A DNA stretch of 64,000 nucleotides from Pseudomonadota bacterium (GCA_023426545.1 JAFAAN010000019.1:26321-90320), one strand, 5' to 3'; positions 25,873 to 39,982 are shown, counted from the first letter of the stretch. Numbers and translations are program-made. The notes: a model not told the origin generated them from the sequence alone.

Positions 25873-27045
25873 GCTGTCTTCGGTGGCGCCGCGGGCGCTG
25901 CCACCATCCACGGGCCGGTAGCCCAGCAGCGTGCAGGGGATGGGGCCGTTCCAGAGGTCCCGCTTCGCGGAGGGGCGGGCGTGGAAGGCGCTCTCGAAGG
26001 CGGGGTTGCCGCAGAGCACCCACACGCGCCAGCCCGGCGGACGCAGCGAGTCGCCCAGCTTGAAGTAGAAGCTCTTCATGCCCTTCTGGCCGCCCGTGCC
26101 GAGCCGGTCTCCATAGGGCGGGTTGGTGATGAGCAGCCCACCGGGGCCCGGCAGCGGCGGCAGCCGGGTCGCGTCGCCCTCGGCGAGCTGGATTTCCTCC
26201 GACAGCCGCGCGGCCCGGACGTTGCGGCTCGCGGCCTCCAGCGCCTCCGGGTCCTTGTCGAAGCCAAGCAGGGGGACTTCCACCTTGCGCTCGTTGCGGC
26301 GGGCGTCCGCGCGCAGGTCCGCGAGCAGCTCGCGCGCCCGCGAGCCCAGCTCTGGCCAGCGCTCCACGGCGAAGTCCCGGTTCAGGCCGGGCGCCCGGCG
26401 CCGGGCGATGAGACCCGCTTCGATGAGGAGCGTGCCGGAGCCGCACATCGGGTCCACCAGCGCCTCCGTGCCGGTGTAGTTCGCGGCGCGCAGCACCGCC
26501 GCGGCGAGCGTCTCCTTCAGCGGCGCGGGCGTGGGGCGCACGCGGTAGCCCCGCCGGTGCAGCGGCTCGCCGCACAAGTCGAGGGACAGTGACAGTGTGT
26601 CGCGCGAGAGGTGCGCCACCACGCGGACGTCCGGGTCGCGCGTGTTCACGTCCGGCCGGGCGCCTTGCGTGTCGCGGAGGCGGTCGACGATGGCGTCCTT
26701 CACCTTGAGGGCCACGAAGCCCGAGTGGCTGTGCTCGCTGTCCTTCAGCGTGGCATCCACGGCGAAGGTGTGCTCGGGCGTGAGGTGCTCCTCCCAGGGG
26801 ATGCTGGCCGCGGCCTCATAGAGGCCCTCGGCGCCGTGCGCCTCGAAGGCGCCCAGCGGGTAGAGCACGCGCATGGCGATGCGGGACCAGAGCGCCACCC
26901 GGAGCGCCTCGTCGAGCGTGGCCATGAAGCGGACGCCGCCGCGGTCCTGGCGGATGCGGCGGGCGCCGAGCTCCTTCAGCTCATCGGCCAGGAGGTCCTC
27001 GGTTCCGCGGGCAGTGGTGGCGAAGAGGGCAATGCGTTCAGCCAT
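25789..27045 (-). CDS. THUMP-domain RNA (guanine-N2) methyltransferase, RlmL-like
   Basis: 418 residues from ATG 27045. The N-terminal part (MAERIALFATTARGTEDLLADEL) and the THUMP domain (about 45-155) match the first half of E. coli RlmL and the Gram-positive YpsC type. The Rossmann methyltransferase domain carries DPMCGSGTLLIEAGLIA (SAM binding), FDKDPEALEAASRN and the catalytic NPPYGDRLG. Such enzymes methylate a guanine of 23S rRNA (G2445 in E. coli). The second RlmL domain (RlmK) is absent, as in most bacteria outside the enterics. The Glu-rich C-terminal tail overlaps plsY. Confidence 0.87.
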   Translation of the reverse strand: MAERIALFATTARGTEDLLADELKELGARRIRQDRGGVRFMATLDEALRVALWSRIAMRVLYPLGAFEAHGAEGLYEAAASIPWEEHLTPEHTFAVDATLKDSEHSHSGFVALKVKDAIVDRLRDTQGARPDVNTRDPDVRVVAHLSRDTLSLSLDLCGEPLHRRGYRVRPTPAPLKETLAAAVLRAANYTGTEALVDPMCGSGTLLIEAGLIARRRAPGLNRDFAVERWPELGSRARELLADLRADARRNERKVEVPLLGFDKDPEALEAASRNVRAARLSEEIQLAEGDATRLPPLPGPGGLLITNPPYGDRLGTGGQKGMKSFYFKLGDSLRPPGWRVWVLCGNPAFESAFHARPSAKRDLWNGPIPCTLLGYRPVDGGSARGATEDSSEAPLGAPREPANVAPVRPQHEGEEEG

Positions 27046-27096
27046 GGGACACCGCCCATAGACGACGCGGGGCCGCTTGGGAACCGGCATCGCGTT

Positions 27097-27307
27097 TCAT
27101 GTGCCCACCCCCTCGTCGGGGGCGAAGGTGGCGTCCTCCTGCCCGGCGCCCGTCTCCCAGGCCCGCCGGAAGTCCTTGGGCTGACAAGTGGCCCGCTCGA
27201 AGGCGCGAAGCACCTTCCAGCTCGGAGAAGCCGGGACCGCCAGCCACCGCCGGAGGGCGGGCCTGGATGCGGTCAGCCTCCTCGGGCGCTGGGCGGGCGA
27301 CGGGCAT
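27097..27307 (-). pseudogene. Possible small gene with a frameshift
   Basis: Within the 384-base gap between rlmL and ftsK, two overlapping minus-strand frames together look coding. From ATG 27307 (after GCGAGG at fair spacing) codons are strongly G/C-ending for about 30 residues (MPVARPAPEEADRIQARP...). The bias then moves to the next frame, where a tail with PKDFRRAWETGAGQ and DATFAPDEG ends at a stop at 27097. A single-base shift near 27215-27235 would join them into a protein of about 70 residues directly upstream of the methyltransferase gene. No family recognised. It may be a pseudogene, a sequencing error or not a gene. Confidence 0.3.
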
Positions 27308-27429
27308 GTGTGGGCCTCGCTTGAAAACAGTGAGGGCGTCCGGGCTGAGCCAGGACGCCCCCGTGAAGTGGAACCGCCAGGGCCGCCGTCTCCCATCCCA
27401 GGTGGGGGAGCCCGGCGGCGGCGCGGGCC

Positions 27430-30400
27430 TTACATCGCCCCGGCGCCAGGCATATCGCCCAGGCCCCGGATGAGCACCTCGCGGGGCTTGGCACCATCGG
27501 CGGGGCCCACCACGCCGTCGCGCTCCATCCGCTCAATCATGCGGGCCGCGCGGTTGTAGCCGATGCGCATCTTGCGCTGGAGCATGGAGATGGAGACGGC
27601 GCGCATCTCGCTGACCGTGGCGAGCGCCTGGTCGTACAGCTCGTCGGACAGCTCGTCCTCCTCGCCGCCACCTTCGACGTCCTCGTCGCGCGGCTTGAGG
27701 ATGGACTCGTCGTAGACGGGCTTGCCCTGGGCCTTGAGGTGGTCCACCGCCTTCTTGATTTCGTTCTCCGACACGAAGGCGCCGTGAACGCGCTGCAGGT
27801 GCGCGCTGGTGGGCGGCATGATGAGCATGTCGCCCATGCCGAGCAGGGCCTCGGCGCCCACCGTGCCCAGAATCGTCATCGAGTCCGGCTTCGAGCGCAG
27901 CATGAAGCTGACGCGCGTGGGGAAGTTGGCCTTGATGACGCCGGTGACGACGTCCGTGGACGGGCGCTGCGTGGCGACCATCAGGTGGATGCCGGCGGCG
28001 CGGGCCATCTGCGCCAGGCGGGCCACGTAGGTCTCCACCTCGCGGCTGGCCACCATCATCAGGTCGGCGAGCTCGTCGATGATGACCACGATGTAGGGCA
28101 GCTTCTGGAGCTGCTTCTTCTCCGGCGTGGCCGCTTCGCTGGCCTCCAGCGCCTCGGTGTCCTCGGCCTCCGCCTCCACCTCGGGCGTCTCGGGGACCTC
28201 CTCGGACGCCTGCGCGTCGAGCACGTCGTCCTCGTCGTCCCTAGGCGCCGCGACGCCCAGGCTCTCGCCTCCCGCGGGCATGGAGGACCTGGGGCTCTCC
28301 CCGTCGAGCACCAGCACGTTCTTCGGCCTGGCCTTCTTCTTCGGCGGCTCGGAGACGTTCTTCACCTCCACCGCGGTGCTCTCCACCAGCTTGTTGAAGC
28401 CGGCGATGTTGCGCACGCCTGCCTCGGACAGCAGCTGGTAGCGGCGCTCCATCTCCTCCACGGCCCAGCGCAGCGCGAGCGCGGCCTTCTTCGGGTCCGT
28501 CACCACGGGCAGCAGCAGGTGGGGGATGCCCTCGTAGACGGAGAGCTCCAGCATCTTCGGGTCCACCATGATGAAGCGGACCTCCTCGGGCGTGGCCTTG
28601 AGGAGGATGCTCATGATCATGGAGTTCACCGCCACCGACTTACCGGAGCCGGTGGTGCCGGCGATGAGCAGGTGGGGCGCCTTGGCCAGGTCGAGGACGT
28701 ACGGCATGCCCTCGATGTCCTTGCCCACGCACATGGTCAGCTTGCTGGCGCCCTTCATGAAGGCGTCCTGCTCGGCGATTTCCTTGAGGTAGACCGTCTC
28801 GCGGTCCTTGTTCGGCACCTCGATGCCGACCACTCCCTTGCCGGGGATGGGGGCGACGATGCGCACACGCATGGCTTCCATCGCCATGGCGAGGTCATCC
28901 GCGAGCGCGGCAATCTTGCTCACCTTGATGCCGGGCCCCGGGAGGAACTCGTACATGGTGACGACGGGGCCGGGGCGAATCTCCACCACCTCGCCAACGA
29001 TGCCGAAGTCCGCCAGCTTCGCGCGCAGCTTCTCCGCCGTGGACAGGTACACGTCCTTGTCCAGCGCGGAGCGCTCCTTCGTGTCGCACTCGAGCACGTC
29101 GAGCGGCGGCAGCGAGAAGCTCTTGCGGTCGCCCACGAACTCGAACTGGTCCTGGGTCCGCTTGGCGGTGGGCTTGGGCGGGGCCTTGGGCTCCACGATG
29201 AGCGGCATGCGCGCCAGCGCGGACTGCGTCGCCGGGGCGGCCTCGGCCGGGCTGGCGGCGGCAGGAGCAGGCGCCTGGGCCACCGGGGCCACGAGGGCGG
29301 GCACGGCGGGCTCGGGCTCCGAGGTGTCGGCCACGGAGGGGGTGGGGCCCGTGACGATGTTTGGCTTGCGGCGCGAGCGCGGCGGCTCGGACGCCTCGGT
29401 GTCCTCGGCGGCCACGGGGTGTGGCGTGGGAGCGAGGAAGGACGCGGCCCAGGCCGGGTCGGCCCCCGGTGCCGGGCGCTTCTCCACCTTCGCGGGCGCC
29501 TTCTCCGGCAGGGCCAGCACGGGGGCCGGGACGGGCGGCAGGGACTCGGACTCGCTGGCCAGCAGCTTCTTCTCCAGCTTCTCCGCCTTCTCGCGCTCGC
29601 GGGTCTCCTTGAGGGCCAGCTTGGCGGCGGCCGCCTGCTCCTTCTCCTGCTGCTTCGCCAGCCGGAAGGCCTCCTCGGCCATGGCCTCGGCCTCCGCGGC
29701 CTCGGCCTCTTCGGCCAGGCGCTCGGCCTCGGCGAGCTCCTCCTCGTCCGCTTCGAGCTGGGCGAGGAACGCGGCCTCCTCCAGCTTCTCCTGGGCCACG
29801 CGCTCCTGCCGCTCCTTGTAGGCGACCTTCTGTGCTTCCCAGAAGGTGTTTGCGGACTCCTGGAAGCGGCGGCCCAGCACGCACAGCCCGGCCCAGGCCA
29901 GCGAGCACAGCTTGATGAAGGTGTACTGGGTGCCGACGATGAGGGCGGCGGCGCTGATGGCCGTCACCAGGATGACGGTGCCCACGGTGGAGAACAGGCC
30001 GGCCATGAGGCCGCCCAGGCTGGCGCCCAGCGCGCCTCCTGGCGGATGGGCCCAGCCCTTGTCTCCGGCGAACATGAGCTGCGCCAGCACGGACACGCTG
30101 ACGGTCAGCAGCGCGAGGCTGATGATTTGAGGCCCGCGCTTGCGGTCGCGGCTGCCCACGAAGAGCACCATGGCCGTGTAGAGGCCACCCACGGGGATGA
30201 GGTAGGCGCACACGCCCAGCAGGCCGCGCAGGGACTCGGCGATGAGGTGCCCCATGGGGCCCACCGCGTTGTTGAAGCCCGGGCCCACCCGGTCCTTCGC
30301 ATCGAAGGTGGCGACCGCCAGCAGGGCAATCAGCGACGCGGCCAGGATGAATACGCCGGTGATGGCGCGGGTGGTCACATCGCCGCCCTTGCCGGCCTTC

Positions 30401-30489
30401 ATCCGCTTGTCCGCCAGCGCCCTGCGGCGCGTCGCGATTTCCTGCCGGGACAGGACCGCCTTCTCCGCCCGACCCTTCTTCGCCGTCAT
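27430..30489 (-). CDS. ftsK: DNA translocase FtsK
   Basis: 1019 residues from ATG 30489; upstream in-frame sequence is not FtsK-like. FtsK sits at the division septum and pumps chromosomal DNA to resolve dimers. Layout: four membrane helices (about 42-195), a charged coiled-coil-like Glu/Ala/Lys linker (215-310), a Pro/Ala linker (to 440), the motor domain with Walker A GTTGSGKS (611-618) and Walker B VVIIDELADLMM (801-812), and the winged-helix gamma domain (about 950-1015) that reads polarity sequences. Between Walker A and B, about residues 712-792 are an extra acidic, low-complexity insert not found in E. coli FtsK. Length is within the family's wide range. Confidence 0.93.
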   Translation of the reverse strand: MTAKKGRAEKAVLSRQEIATRRRALADKRMKAGKGGDVTTRAITGVFILAASLIALLAVATFDAKDRVGPGFNNAVGPMGHLIAESLRGLLGVCAYLIPVGGLYTAMVLFVGSRDRKRGPQIISLALLTVSVSVLAQLMFAGDKGWAHPPGGALGASLGGLMAGLFSTVGTVILVTAISAAALIVGTQYTFIKLCSLAWAGLCVLGRRFQESANTFWEAQKVAYKERQERVAQEKLEEAAFLAQLEADEEELAEAERLAEEAEAAEAEAMAEEAFRLAKQQEKEQAAAAKLALKETREREKAEKLEKKLLASESESLPPVPAPVLALPEKAPAKVEKRPAPGADPAWAASFLAPTPHPVAAEDTEASEPPRSRRKPNIVTGPTPSVADTSEPEPAVPALVAPVAQAPAPAAASPAEAAPATQSALARMPLIVEPKAPPKPTAKRTQDQFEFVGDRKSFSLPPLDVLECDTKERSALDKDVYLSTAEKLRAKLADFGIVGEVVEIRPGPVVTMYEFLPGPGIKVSKIAALADDLAMAMEAMRVRIVAPIPGKGVVGIEVPNKDRETVYLKEIAEQDAFMKGASKLTMCVGKDIEGMPYVLDLAKAPHLLIAGTTGSGKSVAVNSMIMSILLKATPEEVRFIMVDPKMLELSVYEGIPHLLLPVVTDPKKAALALRWAVEEMERRYQLLSEAGVRNIAGFNKLVESTAVEVKNVSEPPKKKARPKNVLVLDGESPRSSMPAGGESLGVAAPRDDEDDVLDAQASEEVPETPEVEAEAEDTEALEASEAATPEKKQLQKLPYIVVIIDELADLMMVASREVETYVARLAQMARAAGIHLMVATQRPSTDVVTGVIKANFPTRVSFMLRSKPDSMTILGTVGAEALLGMGDMLIMPPTSAHLQRVHGAFVSENEIKKAVDHLKAQGKPVYDESILKPRDEDVEGGGEEDELSDELYDQALATVSEMRAVSISMLQRKMRIGYNRAARMIERMERDGVVGPADGAKPREVLIRGLGDMPGAGAM

Positions 30490-30704
30490 GTCCGTCTTCC
30501 CTCTGCGCGTCTCAGCCGCGTAGCGGGCTGTAGCAATGCCCGCAGCGAGTGTAGGGAGGGAGGGGGACCGGTCAATTTTCCAGCCCTGGACGGGGGACCT
30601 ACATTTCGGCCGCGGCACCTCCCGGAGGGGGTATGGTGCCGACCAACATCGCCGCCCGGACGCGCGCGACGCGCGGCGGCGGGACTTCGTGGAGGAACAA
30701 CACA

Positions 30705-31040
30705 ATGGCCGACGCCCGAACCGACAAGCCGTCATCCACCGAGGAGGAGTACTTCGCCCGGGAGGAGATTGAGATGAAGCGCAAGCTGGCCCTGGAGCAG
30801 GCCGCGGAGAAGGCCGCCAAGCAGCGTGAGGAGCTGAAGCAGCTCCACTGGATGAAGTGCCCCAAGTGCGGCATGGACCTGCAGACGCTGAAGCAGGGCA
30901 ACGTCGAAATCGAGACCTGCTTCAACTGCCACGGCATCTTCCTGGACGCGGGGGAGCTGGACCAGCTCGTCGCCCAGCACGGCCATGAGGGCAGCGGCAA
31001 GGTGATGGGCGCCATCCTCAACCTCTTCAAGAAGAAGTAG
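30705..31040 (+). CDS. Zinc-ribbon (zf-TFIIB) small protein
   Basis: 111 residues from ATG 30705, with a strong GGAGGA ribosome-binding site. The N-terminal half is a charged helix (EEYFAREEIEMKRKLALEQ...) and the C-terminal half is a zinc ribbon, MKCPKCGMDL and ETCFNCHGIFLDAGEL, with four Cys. This zf-TFIIB-like domain is common in uncharacterised bacterial proteins and may bind nucleic acid or protein. The gene ends five bases before gatC, so it is probably the first gene of the gatCAB operon; whether it helps the amidotransferase is unknown. Confidence 0.82.
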   Translation: MADARTDKPSSTEEEYFAREEIEMKRKLALEQAAEKAAKQREELKQLHWMKCPKCGMDLQTLKQGNVEIETCFNCHGIFLDAGELDQLVAQHGHEGSGKVMGAILNLFKKK

Positions 31041-31045
31041 GCCCC

Positions 31046-31333
31046 ATGGCCCTCACGCTCGAGCAGGTGCGCCACGTGGCCACGCTGGCCCGGCTGTCGC
31101 TGACTCCGGACGAGGAGCAGCGGTTCACCACGCAGCTGTCCGCGGTGCTGGACGCGGTGGAGCAGCTCCAGGCGCTCGACGTGGAGGCCGTGGAGCCCAC
31201 CTCCCACGCCACGCTCACGTCCTCACGGCTCCGCGAGGACGTGACGCGGCCCTCGTTGCCGCCAGAGAAGTCCCTGGCCAACGCGCCGGCGAAGTCGGGC
31301 ACTTCGTTCGCCGTGCCGCGAATCATCGAGTAG
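31046..31333 (+). CDS. gatC: Asp/Glu-tRNA amidotransferase subunit C
   Basis: 95 residues with the full GatC pattern: EQVRHVATLARLSLTPDEEQ, LDAVEQLQALDVEAVEPTSH and a late LREDVTRPSLP. GatC is a small helical protein that ties GatA to GatB. The enzyme converts Glu-tRNA(Gln) or Asp-tRNA(Asn) to the correct amides in bacteria lacking glutaminyl- or asparaginyl-tRNA synthetase. It is in an operon with gatA, 18 bases downstream, and gatB. Confidence 0.93.
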   Translation: MALTLEQVRHVATLARLSLTPDEEQRFTTQLSAVLDAVEQLQALDVEAVEPTSHATLTSSRLREDVTRPSLPPEKSLANAPAKSGTSFAVPRIIE

Positions 31334-31351
31334 CCCCGGAGGCCCCACGCC

Positions 31352-32812
<1,461 letters not shown>

Positions 32813-32846
32813 GGGCGCCCCGAGCGCACGCACTGGTGACACCGCC

Positions 32847-34282
<1,436 letters not shown>

Positions 34283-34286
<4 letters not shown>

Positions 34287-35347
34287 CGCGGGGCGGGCGT
34301 CACCGCGGGGACGGTGACGTGTACCACGTCGTCCTCTTGTAGCGTCCGGGCCTGGGCGAGCACTCGCACCTCGCCCCGCGTCGTGCGCTCCAGGATGTGC
34401 GAGGGCGCCTCGAAGTCGGCGTCGAGCGGGCCGCCCGCGAGGTGCGAGGCCACGACGTAGCGCACGTGCTCGAACGTACCGAGCTGGGCCGCGAGGCCCT
34501 CATCGCGGCACTGCTCGCCAGGGCACTGGGACGACCCTTCCGCGCTGAACGCCCAGGATGCATCCCAAGGCCAGGGATGCGCGGAGGGATGCGCGAGGAT
34601 GTCCACGCCCAGCGCGTCGAGGTACTGCGCGCAGGGGACGAACCAGGGCTCCTTGTCGGTGAGGGGCTTGCGGGAGCCGTCGTAGCCGATGAGCGTCCCC
34701 AGCTTGCCGAAGGGCGTTTGCAGTACGGGCAGCTCCTCTGGGCGGCCAGGACTGAGGTGAAGCACGTCCTCCCGCCCGGGCACCAGGTTCACCTTCCGCG
34801 CAAGGGCCACGCAGCGCCCCTCGGGCGAGAAGGTGTAGCTGGTGTTGTAGGTGCGCGCGCCAGCGGGCTCGAAGCCGGGCGTGTCCTGGCTTCTTCGTCC
34901 AGCGGGCAGCAGCGCGCTGCCAGCCACCACCCACAGGCCGAAGTCCCGGGCGATGCCGGAGAAGGTCTCCCACAGAGTCCTGTGGATGCGGGGCGAGCGC
35001 GCGGCATACAGACACTCCCGCAGCGTCGGCGGATGGTGGGCCTGCCACATCTTCCAGACGCCCCAGGCCTCGGCGAGGAGCAGGCGATTCCAGGTGCCCT
35101 GGAGCGTCTTGCCGCGGCGCACCTGGGAGACATGGCCCATGAAGAGCAGGGGCCAGCCCACCGACTCCGGCCACACCACGAGGGCGGGGTGGCAGGGCTG
35201 CCCCGACGCATCCCGGGCACGCAGGGCGTCCACCCGGGCCGCCAGCGCCCGGTGTCTCGCGGCGAAGGTGGCGGGCGAGGTGTAGTCCTCCAGCGCGATG
35301 CGGGGCTGGACGGCGAACAGCTCGACGCGGTCGATGGCGTTCGGCAC
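34283..35347 (-). CDS. Nitrilase-superfamily protein lacking the catalytic cysteine
   Basis: 354 residues with the carbon-nitrogen hydrolase fold. Two of the three catalytic residues are visible: Glu 61 in VVWPESVGWP and Lys 185 in LARKVNLVPGRED. The third, a Cys expected in the ICYDG-type motif, is Gly 221 in LIGYDG (codon GGC at 34685-34687, one base from TGC). A large insert (about 67-130) is also unusual. The protein is therefore probably not an amidase in the ordinary way; it could be a binding or regulatory relative. It lies six bases after the 2OG-Fe(II) oxygenase gene on the same strand, so the two form an operon. Confidence 0.78.
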
Positions 35348-35353
35348 GAGACG

Positions 35354-36313
35354 TTACTTGAGCAGGCCATTCTCCCGCAGGCGCTGCTTGAGGAAGGCAT
35401 CCGCGGTGATGGGGGCGTGGCGCTCAGGGGTGTCGGGCGTCCGCGTGCAGGGCAGGGCCTGGAGCACGCAGTCCGCGTAGGGGTGGACGAAGAAGGGCAT
35501 CGAGTAGCGCACCGTGTCCTCGTCCTGGCTGCGCGGGTTCACCACGCGGTGGGTGGTGGCGGGGATGATGTCGTTCGTCACGCGGCTGAGCATGTCGCCC
35601 GAGTCGACGACAATCTGCCCGCGCAGCGTGTCCACCGGCAGCCACTCGCCGTCGCGGGTGAGCAGCTCCAGGCCGGACGCGGTGCCTTCGCACAGCAGGG
35701 TGAGGAGGTTGATGTCCTCGTGCTCGGCGGCGCGGACGCCTCCGGGGATGAAGCGCTCCTTCAGCGGCGGGTAGTGGATGAGCCGCAGCACGGAGTTGCC
35801 GTCCGTGGCCATGCCGCTGAAGGTGTCGCGTGCCACGCCGAAGTACTCGGCGAGCGCGTGGAGCATCTCCGCCGCCGCGCCGTCCAGCGCGTTGAAGAGC
35901 GAGAGGGTGTGCTCGCGGAAGGTGGGCACCTCGGTGGGCCACACATTGGAGCCATAGAGCTGGTGGTACTTGTGGCCGGGCGGCAGCTCGCGGCCCACGT
36001 GCCAGAACTCCTTCAGGTCGCCCACCGCGCGGTTCTTCGCGTGCTCCTGGCCATAGCCGATGTAGCCGCGCTGACCGCCGTGCCCGGCCTGGGCGTACCG
36101 CGCCTTGGCGCTCTCCGGCAGCGCGAAGAAGCGCTCCACGTCGCCGTAGGTGTTGCGGATGAGCCCGTCGTCGATTCCGTGGCCCTCCACCGTGACGAAG
36201 CCGAACTCCTTCAAGCCGTCGCCGAAGACCTGGACGAAGCGGGCGCGCTCCTGCGGCGTACCGGTGCGGTAGTGGGACAGGTTGACGACGGGGATGCGGC
36301 GCTGGGTTGGCAT
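35354..36313 (-). CDS. Isopenicillin-N-synthase-like 2OG-Fe(II) oxygenase
   Basis: 319 residues from ATG 36313. The family uses iron and usually 2-oxoglutarate to oxidise small molecules. The N-terminal DIOX_N-type region (PVVNLSHYRTGTP, FGFVTVEGHGI) is followed by the double-stranded beta-helix with iron ligands His 198, Asp 200 (AEHEDINLLTLL) and His 255 (TTHRVVNP), plus Arg 269, which holds 2-oxoglutarate. All are present, so it should be active. The substrate is unknown; relatives act in antibiotic, hormone and ethylene synthesis. Co-transcribed with the nitrilase-fold gene downstream, divergent from the kinase gene. Confidence 0.87.
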   Translation of the reverse strand: MPTQRRIPVVNLSHYRTGTPQERARFVQVFGDGLKEFGFVTVEGHGIDDGLIRNTYGDVERFFALPESAKARYAQAGHGGQRGYIGYGQEHAKNRAVGDLKEFWHVGRELPPGHKYHQLYGSNVWPTEVPTFREHTLSLFNALDGAAAEMLHALAEYFGVARDTFSGMATDGNSVLRLIHYPPLKERFIPGGVRAAEHEDINLLTLLCEGTASGLELLTRDGEWLPVDTLRGQIVVDSGDMLSRVTNDIIPATTHRVVNPRSQDEDTVRYSMPFFVHPYADCVLQALPCTRTPDTPERHAPITADAFLKQRLRENGLLK

Positions 36314-36550
36314 GGCGCCGCACTCTATCCACCCTGATGGATTGTCGGCACGCACAACGTCCGCCAGAGGACCCTGACCTGCGACGGTGGCTCCAGGGGT
36401 GCGGTGGCAGATGACATCCGCACTCATTGTCAGTGGAAGCCCGCGCTCCCGGATTCCATGGTGCGCCGGCAGGTTGGGGGGAGGCGGATGCCCGAAGTGA
36501 GTTGCGGTGGAGTGTGTGGGACGCGTGGCCAGCGGCATGGGGTGGATGAC

Positions 36551-38557
<2,007 letters not shown>

Positions 38558-38607
38558 ATGCAGGAGTCGGGCCCTGGGGCTCTATTGGCCAGAGTCGGCC
38601 GCGCGCG

Positions 38608-38991
38608 TCACGGCTCCTCGTCGTCCGTGTCAAACGCGTTGCTGCACTTATCGCTGACCGCGGCGACCTGGAAGGCGCAAGCGAGCATCTGCCCGAAGTA
38701 CTGGCTCTCGTTGCCTGGCGTGCACGCCTTCACCTTGTCGAGGCACTCGATGCTGCTCTCGATGATCTCCTTATCCTTATCGCTGCAGTTGCTGATCGCC
38801 TTCTTGCACTGAGCGACAGCGGCCTTCTTGTCGGAGTCCGGCGTGGGATCCGAGCCGCAGGCTTCACCCTTCTTGGCCACCTTCTGGAGGCCGCTGTAGA
38901 AGTCTTCGCACAGGTCTTCGTCGCTGCTGCCACAGCCCGTGCCAAAGACGAGAGCGCTGGTTGCCACGAGGCCGAACAGGAACTTCTTCAT
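38608..38991 (-). CDS. Small Cys-rich lipoprotein
   Basis: 127 residues from ATG 38991, with GGGGGA upstream. The signal peptide MKKFLFGLVATSALVFGTGC ends in a good lipoprotein site. The mature part is acidic and helical, with regularly spaced Cys (LCEDFYSG, EACGSD, AQCKKAISNC, IECLDKVKAC, ACAFQVAA), suggesting three or four disulphides. No recognised domain. It is monocistronic, with its own probable promoter at 39061-39088. Confidence 0.8.
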   Translation of the reverse strand: MKKFLFGLVATSALVFGTGCGSSDEDLCEDFYSGLQKVAKKGEACGSDPTPDSDKKAAVAQCKKAISNCSDKDKEIIESSIECLDKVKACTPGNESQYFGQMLACAFQVAAVSDKCSNAFDTDDEEP

Positions 38992-39060
38992 GGTGATTCC
39001 CCCTCGATTCAAGGTTGGCGGGCCGGCCCACGGAAGGGCGGCCAGAGGCCCGCTTTCCGA

Positions 39061-39088
39061 GTTATCATCGCTTGAGGGGGTGAGTAAA
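39061..39088 (-). promoter_or_regulatory. Possible promoter of the Cys-rich lipoprotein gene
   Basis: Minus-strand TTTACT (39083-39088), 16 bases, GATAAC (39061-39066), about 70 bases upstream of the start codon, in an otherwise AT-poor stretch. Confidence 0.35.
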
Positions 39089-39123
39089 CGGCCTGGGAGT
39101 GGCGGTCTGATCCTTCAACCACC

Positions 39124-39152
39124 TTGACTCCCCAGGGTATCTCCCGTAAATC
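39124..39152 (+). promoter_or_regulatory. Possible promoter of the rplU operon
   Basis: TTGACT (39124-39129), 17 bases, TAAATC (39147-39152). It would give a leader of about 90 bases before rplU. Confidence 0.35.
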
Positions 39153-39247
39153 CCGCCGCCTTTGGCGCGATTGGATGGTCCACCCGTCCGAAATGCGCGG
39201 TCGATTCCACGGGTTGACCCAACCCGACAGATGACAGGGGTTTGACG

Positions 39248-39556
39248 ATGTACGCAGTGATTCGCACGGGCGGGAAGCAGTACCGCGTCGCCGAGGGCGA
39301 TGTGGTCCGGATCGAGAAGATCGCGGGCGACGTCGGCGCCGAGGTGACCTTCTCGGAAGTCCTGATGCTCGGTGGTTCGGACAGCCCGAAGGTGGGCCAG
39401 CCGACCGTCTCGGGCGCCAAGGTGGTGGGCAAGGTCCTCGCGCAGGACAAGCACCGCAAGGTCCTCCACTTCCGGAAGGAGAAGGAGGGCTGGACCCGTC
39501 GCCGCGGTCACCGTCAGCCGTACACCGAGGTGAAGGTCACCTCCATCGCCGGTTAG
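39248..39556 (+). CDS. rplU: Large-subunit ribosomal protein bL21
   Basis: 102 residues, standard length. MYAVIRTGGKQYRVAEGD at the start and the RRRGHRQPYTEVKVTSI end are hallmark bL21 segments. It binds 23S rRNA next to L20. ATG 39248 is preferred to the TTG two codons earlier. It is followed 40 bases later by rpmA, the order found in most bacteria. Confidence 0.97.
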   Translation: MYAVIRTGGKQYRVAEGDVVRIEKIAGDVGAEVTFSEVLMLGGSDSPKVGQPTVSGAKVVGKVLAQDKHRKVLHFRKEKEGWTRRRGHRQPYTEVKVTSIAG

Positions 39557-39596
39557 GCCGGACGGTTTCACCTCAAACTTCCAGGAGCAAGGTGTC

Positions 39597-39872
39597 ATGG
39601 CTCATAAAAAGGGACAGGGTTCTTCGCGCAACGGTCGCGATTCCAACCCGCAGTATCGTGGCGTGAAGGTGTACGGCGGTGAGACGGTGTCGGCGGGCAG
39701 CATCCTCGTCCGCCAGCTGGGCACGGTCATCCACGCCGGCGCGAACGTGAAGCTCGGCCGCGACTACACCCTCTACTCGGTGGTGGACGGCGTGGTGAAG
39801 TACGAGCGCCTGGGCCGCGACCGCAAGAAGGTCTCGGTCTACCCGGCCGCCGCAGAGCAGGCGAGCGCCTGA
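39597..39872 (+). CDS. rpmA: Large-subunit ribosomal protein bL27
   Basis: 91 residues. It starts MAHKKGQGSSRNGRDSNPQY, so the N-terminus that reaches the peptidyl-transferase centre is present and needs no proteolytic trimming, unlike in Firmicutes. SAGSILVRQLGTVIHAGANV and GRDYTLYSVVDG complete the family signature. AGGAGC precedes the ATG. Confidence 0.97.
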   Translation: MAHKKGQGSSRNGRDSNPQYRGVKVYGGETVSAGSILVRQLGTVIHAGANVKLGRDYTLYSVVDGVVKYERLGRDRKKVSVYPAAAEQASA

Positions 39873-39951
39873 CGGCTGGCTGGCTCCTGAGGCCAGCAAC
39901 CGTGCGGTACCCACGAGCGGGTCGCTTCTCCAGTCCACGCGCCCTTCCGGC

Positions 39952-39982
39952 AGCGGGATGCGGGGGCGGCCCGCTTTTCGTT
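39952..39982 (+). terminator. Terminator or attenuator between rpmA and obg
   Basis: AGCGGG (39952-39957) pairs with CCCGCT (39970-39975), followed by TTTTCGTTT. This is one of the few sites here with a true T-run. It may lower transcription of obg relative to the ribosomal protein genes. Confidence 0.55.

Noticed and set aside
27739..30777. A plus-strand open frame of about 1000 codons opposite ftsK
   Set aside because: FtsK motifs are unambiguous on the minus strand; the plus frame is His/Leu/Gly-rich and featureless.
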